Source: Distichodus sexfasciatus (Eukaryota; Chordata; Actinopteri; Characiformes; Distichodontidae). From it: a stretch of 64,000 bases of DNA. Every line of letters begins with the position of its first letter. Within the stretch, counting starts at the first letter, position 1. The notes beneath the pieces were generated by a model, which saw only the letters and a list, made by a program, of their open reading frames with translations, was not told where the DNA came from and searched no databases. Shown here in pieces: positions 42,688 to 54,480 of the stretch. Position numbers and translations under genes: made by a program. The stretch spans positions 30,705 to 94,704 of the forward strand of contig JAVGVS010000534.1 in NCBI GenBank assembly GCA_032718565.1, written 5' to 3'.

Positions 42688-42932
42688 GGGCGGCACGCTG
42701 GCACAGTGGTTAGCGCTGCCGCCTCACAGCGAGCAGGTCCTGGGTTGGAGCCTCGAGTCGGCCATGGCGTCTTTCTGTGTGGAGTTTGCATGCTCTTCCC
42801 CTGTTTGTGTGGGTTTCCTCCGGGTGCTCCGGTTTCCCCGCCTTGCGTCCGTAAGTCTCGGGATAGGCTCTGGTCCCCCCCGCAACCCTGGTTGGAATTA
42901 AGCTGTTAGGGAGATGAATGAATGAATAAATT
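42688..42932 (+). mobile_element. SINE family S1, internally deleted
   Basis: The head GGGGCGGCACGCTGGCAC and B-box region GGTCCTGGGTTGGAGCC run into the tail 'aattaagctgttagggagat' with TGAA units. About 70 bp of the body is missing compared with 5060-5372. Confidence 0.8.
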
Positions 42933-43275
42933 TTAATGATTGAAGGATTTTAAACTTCACTGACTGATCATATATTGGCAGATATTAGTTTTCCAGAAAC
43001 ACACAATATTAACAAAGCGTTTCCCTTACACAGTCCTCACCAAGATATTTTAAAGTAGGCTGCTTTGTGATTTATCCATCATCTGTCTTTTTATTATGTA
43101 TTTTTTTAAAATTGTCATTTACTGACTGTTAGGATTGCAGATAAAAATTATCTGTAATAAATCATATCGGCCAATAGTATGTGTCCACAGGTTTATTGGT
43201 TGGTCTCCAATGTTTGTGACATTTTACGTGTGTAGCATAGAAGTTGAAAGTGAATGATTATTTGTCGTTGTGAAC
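42933..43275. other. Intronic; ends with an S2 SINE remnant
   Basis: About 43240-43275 ('gaaagtgaatgattatttgt...gttgtgaac') is the distal end of an S2 SINE cut by the MITE that follows at TTGTGAAC (43268-43275). Confidence 0.5.
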
Positions 43276-43690
43276 TAGAGGTTGACCGATGTATTGGGCC
43301 GATATTCAGCATTTTTTACGATATCGGCATTGGCCGATATCCGAGTTTAGTACGCCGATATTCAGGCATCTCTGCAGACAGCCCAGTTTTGCTGCAGTAC
43401 ACGTGATCCATGCTGTTTGTAACTAGTTTGTAACTTGAAAACTTTTTGTTTACAAATTATTAGTCAAGTTCAAGTGTCATATTTATTTATTGTTTAGACA
43501 TTTACAGTTTTATTTGTTATTTATGTTTATATTTATTTTTAGTCAGTGTTAAATAAATTAAGTTAAACTTAAGAAATTTGTGTATTTTGTTATTATTAGT
43601 GTGATATTTTACTACACAAACAGAGGGGAAATGTCTAATTATTGGCCAAAAAAATATCGGCAGCATATATCGGTCATCGGCTGACCCTGA
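43276..43690. mobile_element. hAT-like MITE inserted at the S2 TTGTGAAC site
   Basis: It starts TAGAGGTTGACCGATGTATT with a ggGCCGATATtc interior. The right part has 'atatcggtcatcggctgacc', the complement-type terminus. The right duplication is not seen, so that end is eroded. Confidence 0.7.
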
Positions 43691-43744
43691 CTTCTAAACA
43701 TCGGCATCGTTTTTTTGTCTGTTTTTAAATCAGTCTTGAGGCAT

Positions 43745-43860
43745 GTGGATAGTTGGTAGCGTAACGGTTAGGATGTTCGCCCCGTTATCAGAAGGTTGTC
43801 ACTTCGAATCCCAAACTGATAAAAATACCACTCATGAGCAAGGTACCATATCAAACACTG
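43745..43860 (+). mobile_element. SINE family S2, head only
   Basis: 'agttggtagcgtaacggtta' with a degraded B box (CACTTCGAATCCC), ending after 'ctcatgagcaaggtacc'. Confidence 0.75.
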
Positions 43861-44335
43861 CATTAGACGTTTACGCAGTACTGTATATTTGTAATCCTTA
43901 TTAGACAGAGCTTTCATTGAGAGGAAAGGAGGGAATTTTTGGAGAGACGCCAGCAGAAATCATCTCCCTGTCATCTGTTCACTAAACACCATCAAACACG
44001 AGTGCAGATCAGTATCTCCCGGTTGGTGAATATTATTGGCAAGTGACTGCATGTATAAGATCCTTTCAGACTCTGGATTTATATTTTGATTTGCCCACAG
44101 CCCTCTGCCTGTTGCTGGTGGAGGAAGGGGCAGTGTGTGGGTGGCATTATGCAGATGCCTTGGCCGGCTGCCCGCTTCAACAGTTGTTCTCTCAGCATTC
44201 AATATGAGTTTACCTTTTGGCAAGTTAAGTTTGTGGGTTTTTTGGTGCTGTAACTGCATGATAAGTTTTTGGACTTTTCTTGATACAAAGATACCATGAA
44301 GTACATCATTTATGCAATAAATATCATAAATCTAA
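43861..44335. other. chchd3 intron 2, unique block
   Basis: Non-repetitive and of balanced composition from about 43890 to 44230. No exon was recognised. Candidate conserved non-coding sequence, unproven. Confidence 0.3.
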
Positions 44336-45115
44336 TAGGGCTGTGCAATAGGATCAAAATCTTAAATCCCAATATGTTATTTTGTATCTTGATAACAATA
44401 TATCAGTACATTTTCTGTAAGTTCAGTAGAACTCTCACAAGCAAACAAATTTGGTGTCTGTACGCTCATATGGAACACCAAAGGTGCCGCAGTTCGCTTG
44501 TTTTTTATTATTGACATTAAAACACCTGTTTTAATGCAGTTTTATTCTTTAAAAATCCTTTTTTGGGCAGTGCTCTAATATACCAGTGCTTTTTGTAGCG
44601 CCCTAGTGACTTGTGGTTAAATGCCACTTTTTACGCCGTAAAATGTCTCTAACAGGTGGCGTTTTTTTACGGTGCTCTGGTAAGGTGCCTTTAAAGTGAC
44701 GTTTGGCACCTTTGTTGTTCCATAGATCTGAGCGCAAGGGCAGGCAGATCTGAGTGTGAGAGCGCTAAGTGTTTCGAGAGCACATGTAGGCAGAGTTTTA
44801 AGGTGATATTTTACTTGTGAAAGTTCCACTGCATGCTCAGAATTAAGGCACAAATATAACACCATAGTGTTGTCTGTGTCTATATCCACGCGCTGCCGTG
44901 TGACTACTGCAAACCCGCATCCAAACCATCAACAAATGTTGCCGTAAACGGTGCATTTTGCAACACCACCAAATAAATGATAGAGTATAATATGAAACGA
45001 TAAATCTTTTAAATTCGTCGTCTGATTTATTTTGACATTTTTTATAATCATAGGGCGCATATCTGTTTATCATTTTAAAATAATCGGGGAACACACTGAT
45101 GTAGACAGACTAAAT
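44336..45115. mobile_element. hAT-like MITE (TAGGGCTGTGCAATA family), damaged right end
   Basis: It starts TAGGGCTGTGCAATAGG. The interior 'ggaactttcac', 'gagcgctaagtg' and 'atagagtataatatgaaacg' recurs at 37763-38434, 58920-59040 and 60283-61111. The right terminus is not clear. Confidence 0.65.
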
Positions 45116-45175
45116 GGGACGGAGTCACGTGACAGCGCATGTGGTAGTGTGTTATTAATGGGACACTACATGAAC

Positions 45176-46425
45176 TAGGGATGCACCGATACCACTTTTT
45201 TACAAACCGATACGAGTATGAGTATTTTTATTTGTGTACTTTTCGATACCGAGTACCGATACCAATACTTCTTAGATGTAATTAATTGGGAGGCAGGTTT
45301 TATTTTCTCCTTTGCAGATTATAATAAGGCTAAATATCAAATCATTAACACAAGGCTATTTCACGCCAAAAATAAACAGGTCTTTCTGGTTGTAACAAAA
45401 AAGTGTCATCACATTAGGCAAAATATAAATATAAGCAGATAAATGAAATGAAATGTACTGCATAGTTAACACAGGCAACTTAAAAGTCAGCAAAACTTAC
45501 TCTGTTGACACATTCAGACAAAAGAAAGAAGTTAGGAGCCTGGCTTATATTTACATTATGACTAACGCTTCCTCCATTTTGATTGGCTAGCAAAAGAGAA
45601 GCGATATTGACAAGCAAAGCGCTGTTCTAGAAGCTGAACAGATTTCAACTTGAAGCACTCTGAGCGCTGCGGTAAAAATAAATAAATAAATAAATAAATA
45701 ACCTGTCTACCAAACGCTTTTTTTGCGCTGAGAGTGGATCAAAACCTCACTTCCAAAGCACTTTCTCTGCGCTTGTTGTTGCTAAGTGACAAAAAGCGTT
45801 GGGAACTTCCGCGTTCAGTCCTATTTCATATAAACATCGTAGCATCTTCCTTTGAGTTGGGAAGTTTAGATGCCGCTATTCGGCTTCATCGTAACGCGGT
45901 CTTCTTTTACTGTCTATGGATACAGCAGGATTTTTATGCTTATTTATTTTCCCCGCCGGGGACGTAGTCACGACGGCCACCTTAACTATAAAGCGTTGCG
46001 GGAAACGCTGGGGCTGAGACTATCTGCGCATAATTAAAAGCCGTTTCTTGCTTCCTTAAAAAAAATCCCCATGGATTGAGAGAGACAGTTGCCAGTGGCG
46101 ACTCGAAAGAACAAACTAGTTGGAAAAAAAATCCAGTCGCGCTGGCGAGCATTGTAGTTGCCATCTGGAACCCTGGATTTCACACGAGCTTGTGGGCCGG
46201 ACCTCTGAACCTAAGTTGCTGGATGGTTGTCTCCCCCTAAACATTGAAGTCAGGTAGGACAATAAATTGCATCCGCTGACTACTACGTTTGTTGTAGTGA
46301 AATACCATTGAGTGGTATCGGTGCGTGGTATCGGCAATTATTTAAGAGTACGAGTATGAGTACGAGTATATTAATGAAGTATCGGCCCGATACCTGATAC
46401 TGGTATCGGTATTGGTGCAACCCTA
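45176..46425. mobile_element. 1250-bp hAT-type element with perfect 8-bp target duplication
   Basis: It starts TAGGGATGCACCGATACCAC and ends GTATTGGTGCAACCCTA. It is flanked by ACATGAAC on both sides (45168-45175, 46426-46433). Subterminal 'gagtatgagta' / 'tacgagtatgag' motifs occur at both ends. It contains an (AAAT)n run near 45683-45710. No transposase is recognisable, so it is non-autonomous. Confidence 0.92.
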
Positions 46426-46433
46426 ACATGAAC

Positions 46434-47659
46434 GCACACTCTGGGAAAGCGTTAACAGAATGTAAAAAATCATTAAAATATTCACCATGGGCCAAATCAT
46501 GTCGTTAAGATCTTCTAAATATCAGTTTTCATCATTTTTTTGATTAATTGTCCAGCCCTAACGTAAATAAGTTTTCTTGTTGAGATGAATTCTCTTCTAA
46601 AATTTGATATCCTTGAATATCCTTAAAGCAAGCAAAACAAAGCTACAGTTATTTCTTTCAGAACCTTCAAATCATGGTCTCATGCCCATATTCCTTAATG
46701 AAGCATATAACTTGAAATAAATACTCTTATGTATATGTTTTGTATATTGATCTCAAATTTGACGGAATACAGATTTATTCAGGATAAGGGAAAACCAGGC
46801 AATAAAAAGCCTAAACTGAAACTTGCTTTATGGATAATCTAAAATAATATTTTATCCAACTTTGGTGCCACAATTTTAATTGATCAACAGAATTTTTTTT
46901 ATTTTTTATGGATGCCTGGCGCATTGAACAAAGTGAGAAAGTGGACTATTAGCTGGACATCCAGACTGTGGCTTTGGCAGTAACTGTAATGGAGCAGTGT
47001 AATGACTGTAAATTTTAAACAAGGTGAAGTCTCTTCGGGAAGCAGTGAGAGGTAGTTGAAAGTGGCTGACGGCTACAGATGGACAATTAAGCAGGGCAGC
47101 TTCCTGACACGGTGAGCAGCGTATAATAACGACCCCGGAACGGAGCCTTAAAACCTCGCTGATCACAGTCCTGCTCTGCGCATCATTATTTTACACAGAA
47201 GTGTGACTCTGACGGGCCTGTCTCTTACTGATGCGTGAAAAAGTGACCATCGTTGAATGCAACCCGGTTCTAATGAGCTCAAAAGAGCATGGGAATTAAC
47301 GCAGGCTGAGTCATGCTTTCTGCTGTTTGTTTAAACAGATATTTTTTGTGCTTTCTTTGATATTGTTACCTTTTGACCTTTTTCCGCTTTTTAGCAGTGG
47401 TGAAGTTGCCAATTAGAATGTAAAATTCAGAAACGGGTTGGACAAGACGTTTAAGACTCATGTCTTAATACGAACGTCTTATTTGCCGCATTTTCTCTTC
47501 CGCCGCAGTTTAAGTTTGGGAACAGATGTGGTTTGTTGACACGGAACGTGTCCAAGTGGCGACATATTGTTAGGAAACATTTTACCAAGTCACGTCGCAG
47601 ACTTTCCAGAAAGTAAAATGGTCTCTTACAGAGCGAAAACCAACTGTTTCTCCTTATGG

Positions 47660-47661
<2 letters not shown>
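46434..47661. other. chchd3 intron 2, unique, nothing recognised
   Basis: About 46900-47330 is GC-balanced and non-repetitive and could include conserved sequence. No exon was recognised. Confidence 0.35.

Positions 47662-47690
<29 letters not shown>
47662..47690. repeat. (TA)n microsatellite
   Basis: About 14 uninterrupted TA units. Confidence 0.95.
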
Positions 47691-47698
<8 letters not shown>

Positions 47699-47699
47699 G

Positions 47700-48100
47700 A
47701 TGACGGTTCTGCGGCGTGAACTCGTGAACGCGAGCGTGTGATAAAAAAGAAAAAATGTCCTAATGTTTTCCTTACATGGCTCTCCAGCTTGAACTTTCAC
47801 ACTCTTCCTTCCACATCATTATCCCAAGCGAGAGTTCTCTGCAACAGTGGTCTGTCAGTTTGGGTGGGAGCGGGGTGGTTTAAAAAAAAAAAAGGTGTGA
47901 AAATCGTCCCCCCTGGCGAGCGCCGCGGTCTCGGAGCGCTGGAGATGACACGCCAGGCTGACTCTGCGCTCTGCGGGGGGGCACCGGTCACCTGACCACA
48001 TCAAACATAACGAGACGGCTTCCCGTTAACGAGACACAGATCAGCTTAATGAGCTTAGCCACAGAGAAGCTCTCGCTTTCAATTCGTTAGCAGCCCCCTC
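47700..48100. other. CpG-richer unique block
   Basis: Locally CpG-rich around 47905-47985 (GGCGAGCGCCGCGGTCTCGG) with a short A run before it. Both-strand open frames look incidental, with no splice-flanked exon. Function unknown. Confidence 0.3.
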
Positions 48101-48142
48101 ATGCTGTTTCTGTCTCTCTCGCTCTCTCTCCATCTTCCCTCC

Positions 48143-48145
<3 letters not shown>

Positions 48146-48176
<31 letters not shown>
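48146..48176. repeat. (TC)n microsatellite
   Basis: Uninterrupted CT dinucleotide run inside a longer pyrimidine tract (48110-48176). Confidence 0.95.
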
Positions 48177-48180
<4 letters not shown>

Positions 48181-50009
48181 TTCCTTTCACAAAGTTGACT
48201 TGATTTGTTCTTTTTCCCTCCTCACCGTATCACAGGGACTGGCATTTTATTTATTTTTCTCTAGGCTGCCTGAAAGAGGAAGAGAGTCTATTAAATCTGC
48301 CATGGTTTGGACAGGCGTGGTGCTGGCCAACATTGGGAAAGCTTCTTTAAAACGTTAGATTTTTAAGCGCCAAACTGCTTAAGATTAATACCCCCATTCG
48401 CCCACAGGAGTTGCAATCTTGGATAAATGAGTGCACTCTGAAGGTCCTATGTTGCGTTTTGTTGTCGCGCTTGAATGACTTCAGTGAGGCGTTACATTAG
48501 CGTTGGTTTGACGCTGTTAAACGCCAACTTGCAGCCCGATTTGTAGTTTGTTGTGTTTACCTGTAGGGGCAGAAATCAGGCTGTCCAAAGTGTTTAGCTG
48601 TGGCTCGTCTTTGTGGATGGTTCTGCATTGAGTTGACCAAAAATGGATCCATATGCTTTAGTAAAACTGAGCCTCCACTTTCTTCTGTTAAAACTCCTGC
48701 TGATACGGCGGCGTAGACGGGAGAAGAGAAAACATTGCCGCCGATACTGTCTTCACCCTCTGACGGCTGGTTCAGTCTCCACAGACGTTTTCAGAACGCG
48801 GTTTCTTCCACACTTCCCGTATCAGAACACTTTTGGAATCATGGGACATACAGTATTTGGACACACAGTAACGCCATGTAAACGCTATAGCAACACTTTC
48901 TTTACGTTTATTTGCCACCATCCGAACATGCAGTCGACAGAACGCAGGCCATGAATGCCTGTGTGGACGCTCTGGGGTGCGTTTCCGAAAAGCGTAGTAG
49001 TTAGCAGTTATGCTTTTGGGAAACGTACCCCTGGTTAGCTCCAGTGAGCGGAAAAACAATCAGTGTTCAGTCCGCGCTCACCTGACGCCAGAAACGCCAG
49101 AAAAACACCTGATTCAGACACCCTAGTGGACGGGGCATTAGAGTATCTAATCTACAGCCAAACTACTGTTTTAATATCACAGTTACCTACAATCTAAGCT
49201 AAGGGGAAAATGTAGATAACTACGATAAAGCTATTTCATGGTCACAAATTATCATTTCCGTCTTGGCCAAGGTGGACCCTCTGACTCCATCTCGCAGCTG
49301 CTAGGAGTGTGTCGTGATGCACAAGTGTGCATCATCAGGGCACGATAGTGAACCCGATGCCACTTCTTTCAATTCAGTACCAACAAGAAACACCTGTGAG
49401 TTGAAAATACTGGACTTTGTAAAGAGAGAATTATAATATTATATGCATATTTTGCCACCGATGGTGTGTTTGCTGCAATGCGTCACAATTTGTGGAAAAA
49501 TAAAAATGTTACTTGCTGGAAAATCTAATGGATTTTAAAAGTAGCTATGCTACTGATAAACTACTGAAAAAAGTTGTTAAGTAGTAGCATCACTATCCTA
49601 AGTTAGCTACTCAATGCCACTGGTGATAAGTGATAAAATGATCTTGATCATTTTTGAGAGTAAAACTTTCGCCAACAACAAAATGATCGTAGATTCATAC
49701 AGTTTTGAAAACTTGTGCATCTTATCATACGAGAAGCTTTGGAACAGAAGCCAACCACAATAAGAATGTTAATAATAACAATAATAATAATAAATTTGAT
49801 TTTCAATCTTCCCAAAGTGCGTACTGTCAAATCCAAAGACAAAACAAATGACAGAAACCACTGTTTCTTGTTGCATGATATCAAAAAGACATGATCATTA
49901 AAATAAGTGCTCTGGACATCAAAAAGCATAAAGACAAACCCCCAATGTGACGTGCTGCTGATAACATCACCTAATAAGATACTCTCCCAGTCAATACATG
50001 GATTATTGA
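48177..50009. other. chchd3 intron 2, mixed DNA-element scraps
   Basis: About 48640-49140 contains words shared with the MITE at 2400-2781 type families ('gcgtttccgaaaagc', 'cagacgttttcagaacg'). About 49530-49620 matches the tandem unit at 29950-30660. An ATA/AAT run lies near 49772-49790. Nothing coding. Confidence 0.35.
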
Positions 50010-50870
50010 GTTTTCTTGGTTATTGGTGCCCGTACCAAAGGCAAATCGTAAATTAAGGGGCGATAGAGCTTTTGCAGTAGTTGGGCCAAAACTCTGGAAT
50101 GATTTGCCATTGCATGTGAGGCAAGCTCCATCTCTTGGTGTTTTTAAATCTCGCTTAAAAACCCATATGTGACCCTCCACGGCAAAACCAGTCGCTTGTC
50201 GCAACGGAGGTTTCCGAGAAAAATAACCATTTACGTTGCGTGGGGTAAAATTTTGGATTTTTTGTTTTTAGTGTTTTTGAACAGTGGAAGGTCTATACTG
50301 TACTGTTGTGAATAAATTAGGCTAAAAAACTTACCCTTTCCATCCTAAAAAGCGTAAGCTTAGGCTACCGCAAATGCAAACGTAGCCGCGACCGCACCAA
50401 GCGTCTGTGAGTGCTACGGCGATAGTCAACTTCGACGGCAGATTTCTCCGTTTCTCACTTGGCGTGACAGGAGAAACCCGACTCCTTTGAACGTTGATAT
50501 CTCAGTCATATGTCGTCCCATTCATTCCATATAGGTATCGTTTTGAAGCTTGATTTATGCCCTTTCATGAAAACATAACTCAATTTTAAAAATTTGCGAC
50601 AAGTGACTGGTTTTGCCGTGGAGGGTCACATTTTCACTCTCTGGCTTTTGACCCAGTGTGTTGTGGTGACTGAGACTCATCTTTTCTTTTTCTTTTTTTT
50701 CTTTCTCTTGTTTGATTGTTTTTTTGTTTTTATTTATTCCTGTGTTTTATGTTTCTTCTTGGTTGTGTTTATATTTGTATGTGTTATAGGATGTACAGCA
50801 CTTTGGTCAGCCAAGTGGTTGTTTTTATAAGTGCATTATAAATAAATTGGTATGGTATGTTATTGGAACT
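50010..50870 (+). mobile_element. L2-type LINE 3' end, interrupted by a MITE
   Basis: 50029-50167 encodes VPKANRKLRGDRAFAVVG, PKLWNDLPLHVRQAPSLGVF and KSRLKTH, the conserved C-terminus of L2-clade ORF2. The frame resumes after the MITE as FHSLAFDPV and a stop. The 3' tail ('cagcactttgg...ataagtgcattataaataa') is typical of the clade. 5'-truncated and dead. Confidence 0.85.
50168..50630. mobile_element. TGTGACC-type MITE, 463 bp, inside the L2 ORF2 remnant
   Basis: Termini TGTGACCCTCCACGGCAAAA and TTTTGCCGTGGAGGGTCACA are exact inverted complements over at least 20 bp. It is the same family as 7212-7832 with a central deletion. It splits the LINE coding remnant between its His codon and FHSLAF. 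No clear target duplication. Confidence 0.92.
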
Positions 50871-50910
50871 TTGTTAAGGACTTTTGCGTATAGTTTGATA
50901 CTGATTGGTC

Positions 50911-51349
50911 TTTATTAACCCTCCAGGATTTTGTGATGCTGCGATCGCAACTAATAATGCAAATTCAGCCAATCCTCACGGATTTATCGCAACCCTGTAA
51001 TTTTGACTAACTTTTCAGCAGTTTTGGACCAATCATTATTGATTCCCGCAAACCATTAAGCCATGTGTCAGCAAACTCACTTCCTTGTTGTGTTTGGAAG
51101 AAGCAGGAAAAACATGGGATAAAAACGCCTCACATTACCTTCAAAAATAACTTAATGGTTAACAAAAATAGTGGTTCTCCTTATTTTAACTAAATGTCAA
51201 AAAGTAATTATGAAGGGGGAAAAACAATTCCACAACTTTATTGCAACAAAACGCCTAAAAGCACCTCCACTTTATCACAATTTTTTAGAAAAATTGCCGC
51301 AAAATTGTGGGCATTTTAGCCTGCAACAATCTCAAAAATGGCCTGGAGG
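50911..51349. mobile_element. MITE family F5 with 8-bp direct repeat
   Basis: The copy related to 4146-4645. It is flanked by GATTGGTC at 50903-50910 and 51350-51357. The ends carry CCCTCCAGGATTT and GGCCTGGAGG as an imperfect inverted pair. Confidence 0.7.
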
Positions 51350-52090
51350 GATTGGTCAAGAATGTACATTGCAAGAATGTCAGTCAGTGAATAAAATGAA
51401 TAATATGAACATTGCTGGGTGTTTTAAAAGGAGCTTTGCTACTGATTAGCTACTGAAAAATACTTACATTGGTAGCAACAATTTTAGTTAACTCCACCTC
51501 AACACTAAATATATAAAACAAACAAGACAAGAAAGTAAACAGGTAAAGTTTGGGCTTTTCCTCGACTTTTCCCCCCAAACGCTGCAAGGTCGCGACCTAA
51601 ACGAGGCAGATTGATTATGTTCGCCCACGAGTGCCGGTATTAAGCTGGGCTTCTCTGTGACCCGCTCTGTCTTTAAATCAAGGCCCGAGCCGCCGGCTGA
51701 GCTGATTAGACGCCAGCCGAGGTTGATCCTCCCACCGCTTCTTCGCTTCCACCATAAATATTCATACACAGAGCCCACACACATATGCACACACACACAC
51801 ACACCTCGCCATTACGCGCTAATTACCTGCTTCAAGATCGCCAGCGAGTTCAGCCGGGGGAGACAACGAGCAGTAAAGACATACTCGTGCCGTCGTTCCC
51901 TTTAATGAAATCATTCCTTCACACACTATTCTCTGTGCACGCTAAAAACACTGTGAAGTCTTCTTTTAGTTAAATTAAACGTCATGGCCGTGTCCTGATC
52001 AGTCTGTTCTTGGAACGATGCACACTTGCTGCGTGCTCTGTCGGGAATAATGATCGGGTGGAGACTTACTCTTTCGGTATGTTGTATAAT
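51350..52090. other. chchd3 intron 2; candidate conserved block 51550-51900
   Basis: About 51410-51480 matches the tandem unit of 29950-30660. From 51550 to 51900 the DNA is unique and CpG-richer with cores such as GCGCTAATTACC. A (CA)n run lies near 51783-51803. No exon. Confidence 0.35.
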
Positions 52091-52822
52091 TATGGCGTCA
52101 CATCAATGCCAAAACTAGAGCGTGCAAAATGGCTGGCCGCAAAAATTTCGCGGGCGTAAATTTCAAAGTCGCGAGCGCAAATGTGAATTTCGAGAGCACA
52201 AAATTAGGAATCGAGTGGGTGTGATAATATTGCATGCAAACTGTTTTTTTTTTTCCCCTCTCTCGAATGTCTTTTTTCTTCTCGATGTGTTAAATGACCT
52301 CGCGCGCAGATTATCGACGAGCGACTTTTTTGCTAGAGTGAGATTTCTACGCGCGTGGTTAGAAAGGGATGGGGTATTGGCTGTTTCTGCTGCGAATCCT
52401 ATTGGCCTGGTTTTGTGATTGGCTAAAGAAAGTTCCTACAGAAAAACCAAAGATGTCGAAGGAAGAGGAACGGCGACGGGTCGGTTAAACGCAAGTTATA
52501 GTTTATCAACCTTATAATAATAATTCAATAGTTAGGTCTTATACGTTTAATAAGCACGCAAAACTGTAAAGTAACCAACGCCTTTGTCACTCGCTCATAA
52601 ATGTTATAAAGCCGCTCGTCGGTAATCTACTTTGCGAGGACATTTAACACATCGAGAGGAAAAAAGACATTCGAGAGAGGAAAAGTACGGTTTGCGCACA
52701 GTATTATCAGAACCGCGCACTCGATTCTTAATTTTGTGCTCTCAAGTTTCACATTTACGCCCGCGAAAGTTCGCTGCAAGCCATTTTGCGTGCTCTATTT
52801 TTGGCATTGATGTGACGCCATA
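52091..52822. mobile_element. 732-bp foldback MITE with ~150-bp inverted ends
   Basis: It starts TATGGCGTCACATCAATGCC and ends GGCATTGATGTGACGCCATA. Similarity between arms continues for about 150 bp ('gagcgtgcaaaatggct', 'cgcgggcgtaaat', 'gagcacaaaattaggaatcgag'). It would form a long hairpin. No gene inside. Confidence 0.88.
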
Positions 52823-52910
52823 TGTGACCCGATCTGCCGTAATGAGTCGGAAGTCGGCGTTCTATTTATTTAGATACGGGCCGACTCATTACGGCAGATC
52901 GGGTCACATA
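52821..52910. mobile_element. 90-bp hairpin MITE with perfect 30-bp inverted ends
   Basis: The first 30 bases (TATGTGACCCGATCTGCCGT...) and last 30 bases are exact reverse complements around a 30-base spacer. It abuts the previous element, sharing its final TA. A half copy lies at 60841-60904. Confidence 0.92.
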
Positions 52911-53049
52911 TATTATCTTCCTGTGCTAGATTTTTGGGAAAGATTAGGCCTTGGCCAGACCAACCTTGCCATTTTAGGCTAACACTGAACGCTAAATTTG
53001 GTCTTTAAAATGCAGATTTAATACCAAATTTGTCCTTAAATCTGCCGTC
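52911..53049. other. Intronic spacer, nothing recognised
   Basis: Short unique sequence between elements. Confidence 0.5.
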
Positions 53050-53405
53050 TTAAGCAGCTGTCCGCTGCTCCTTCACAGATAGGTCAAACGCAGAGGTCAC
53101 ACTTGGTTGTGTTGCACTGGGAACACAGCACAGCACACAATGACACGTAGTCACTCATTTAATTGAGTGAGTGATATTTGGTCATTGTGAACACACCACA
53201 GCACACAGTGCACCACAAACAAGTGTGACCTCTGCGTTTAACCCGTCCGTGAAGAAGCAGTGGCAGCTGACATGGACAGTGCCCGGGGAGCATTTCTTGG
53301 GGACGGTTCCTTACTCATGAGTACCTCAGCGGTACCTTTAGCAGTTTGGTATTCAATCCAGCAGCATAACGAGCACGGGGCGATGGCCCTAAACATTACG
53401 CTACC
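53050..53405. mobile_element. Two S2 SINEs tail to tail
   Basis: 53050-53155 is the plus-strand S2 body ('ctgctccttcacagatagg'). 53165-53405 is a minus-strand S2 copy with head at the right. Their distal ends face each other, forming an inverted pair. Confidence 0.8.
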
Positions 53406-53829
53406 GCTCACTTACAATTTTTTCTAATGAAAGAGTGCATATGTTTGTGATTTTAAAATGTGGTCACAGACCGGACAGAGCAGGGACATGTGACAGCGCA
53501 CACATTGGGGGAAAGCAATAACAAAACTCTTTTTTTCAAGTTCTAACGGAATATGAAAAATACTTGAAATAACCGCCAGGAGCAAGTTCTTGATTGATTT
53601 TCGATTAATTCCCCAACCTTAGATTTTTGCAGATTTTATGGGTGACGGTCACATTAAAATGCTACTCGAGAAAGTTGGGCGTGCTCAAAAAGGAGCCGAG
53701 CAGGGGGTTGGGGGAGGGGGTGGTGGGATCGAAGAGACGGGGAAAGGCGGTAAGGCTTGGGGGTTGTTTGATATGCCTGGGAGTTTCTTTTTGGAAGGCA
53801 GGGAGGCACGGGGCCGGCGCGTGAGGAAG
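53406..53829. other. Intronic; G-rich tract near 53690-53800
   Basis: Contains a G-rich stretch (CAGGGGGTTGGGGGAGGGGG near 53701) able to form a G-quadruplex on the plus strand. Otherwise unrecognised. Confidence 0.4.
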
Positions 53830-54480
53830 CGGTAATGTTCCAGATTACTCCTCCCTCCGCTAGGGTCCTGAGGTTAATGAAACTTCTGATGAGAAGCGCA
53901 ATTTGCCTCCGTCTATTATCTCCTCGCCCGAGAGCTACTCTCCAGGTTTCCTCCTTTCTGCCGAGGAGGGAGACGGGAGGGGAGGAAAATATCAAAAGAT
54001 GATGAGTTTTTAATCTTTTAACATTTACATGTCGCACTCGGCTGTGACACGCAGGGCCCGGACTGCTAATGTCATTCTGGAAATTTCTGTGACCTCTGGC
54101 TCACACCTGAAGGGCCTAAGATGGTAGAGAATTAAAGGATCCGGGAGAGTTCACTTTGTTCTCCCCTTTTTAAAACATTTTTAATCTCTTCCTTTTGCCT
54201 TTTCCCTTCTCTTCTTTAAATTCCGCTGATGAAATTAATAACGAGGTGCGGGATTGTAAAATGAAGAAATGGGGGTGGGGGGGTTTAAAGAGGGGGGGCA
54301 AAAGGGGTAGATGGAGACGGCTGGAGAAAAGTGAACTTGATCTGTATCACGCTGGGTGACATTAATCGCTCCACAAAGTTCAAAATGAGCCTTATCGTTA
54401 TATCTGCGCCGCGATTCTATCAGGCCCGGCCCCTCCGTGGTCTCGTGGTGATGGGATTTAATATGTTGTGACTGCAGTGG
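53830..54480. other. Candidate conserved non-coding block in chchd3 intron 2
   Basis: Unique, non-repetitive DNA with motifs such as GAGGTTAATGAAAC, TTTTTAATC and GCTAATGTCATTC. No splice-flanked frame was recognised. Assignment rests on composition and absence of repeats. Confidence 0.3.
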
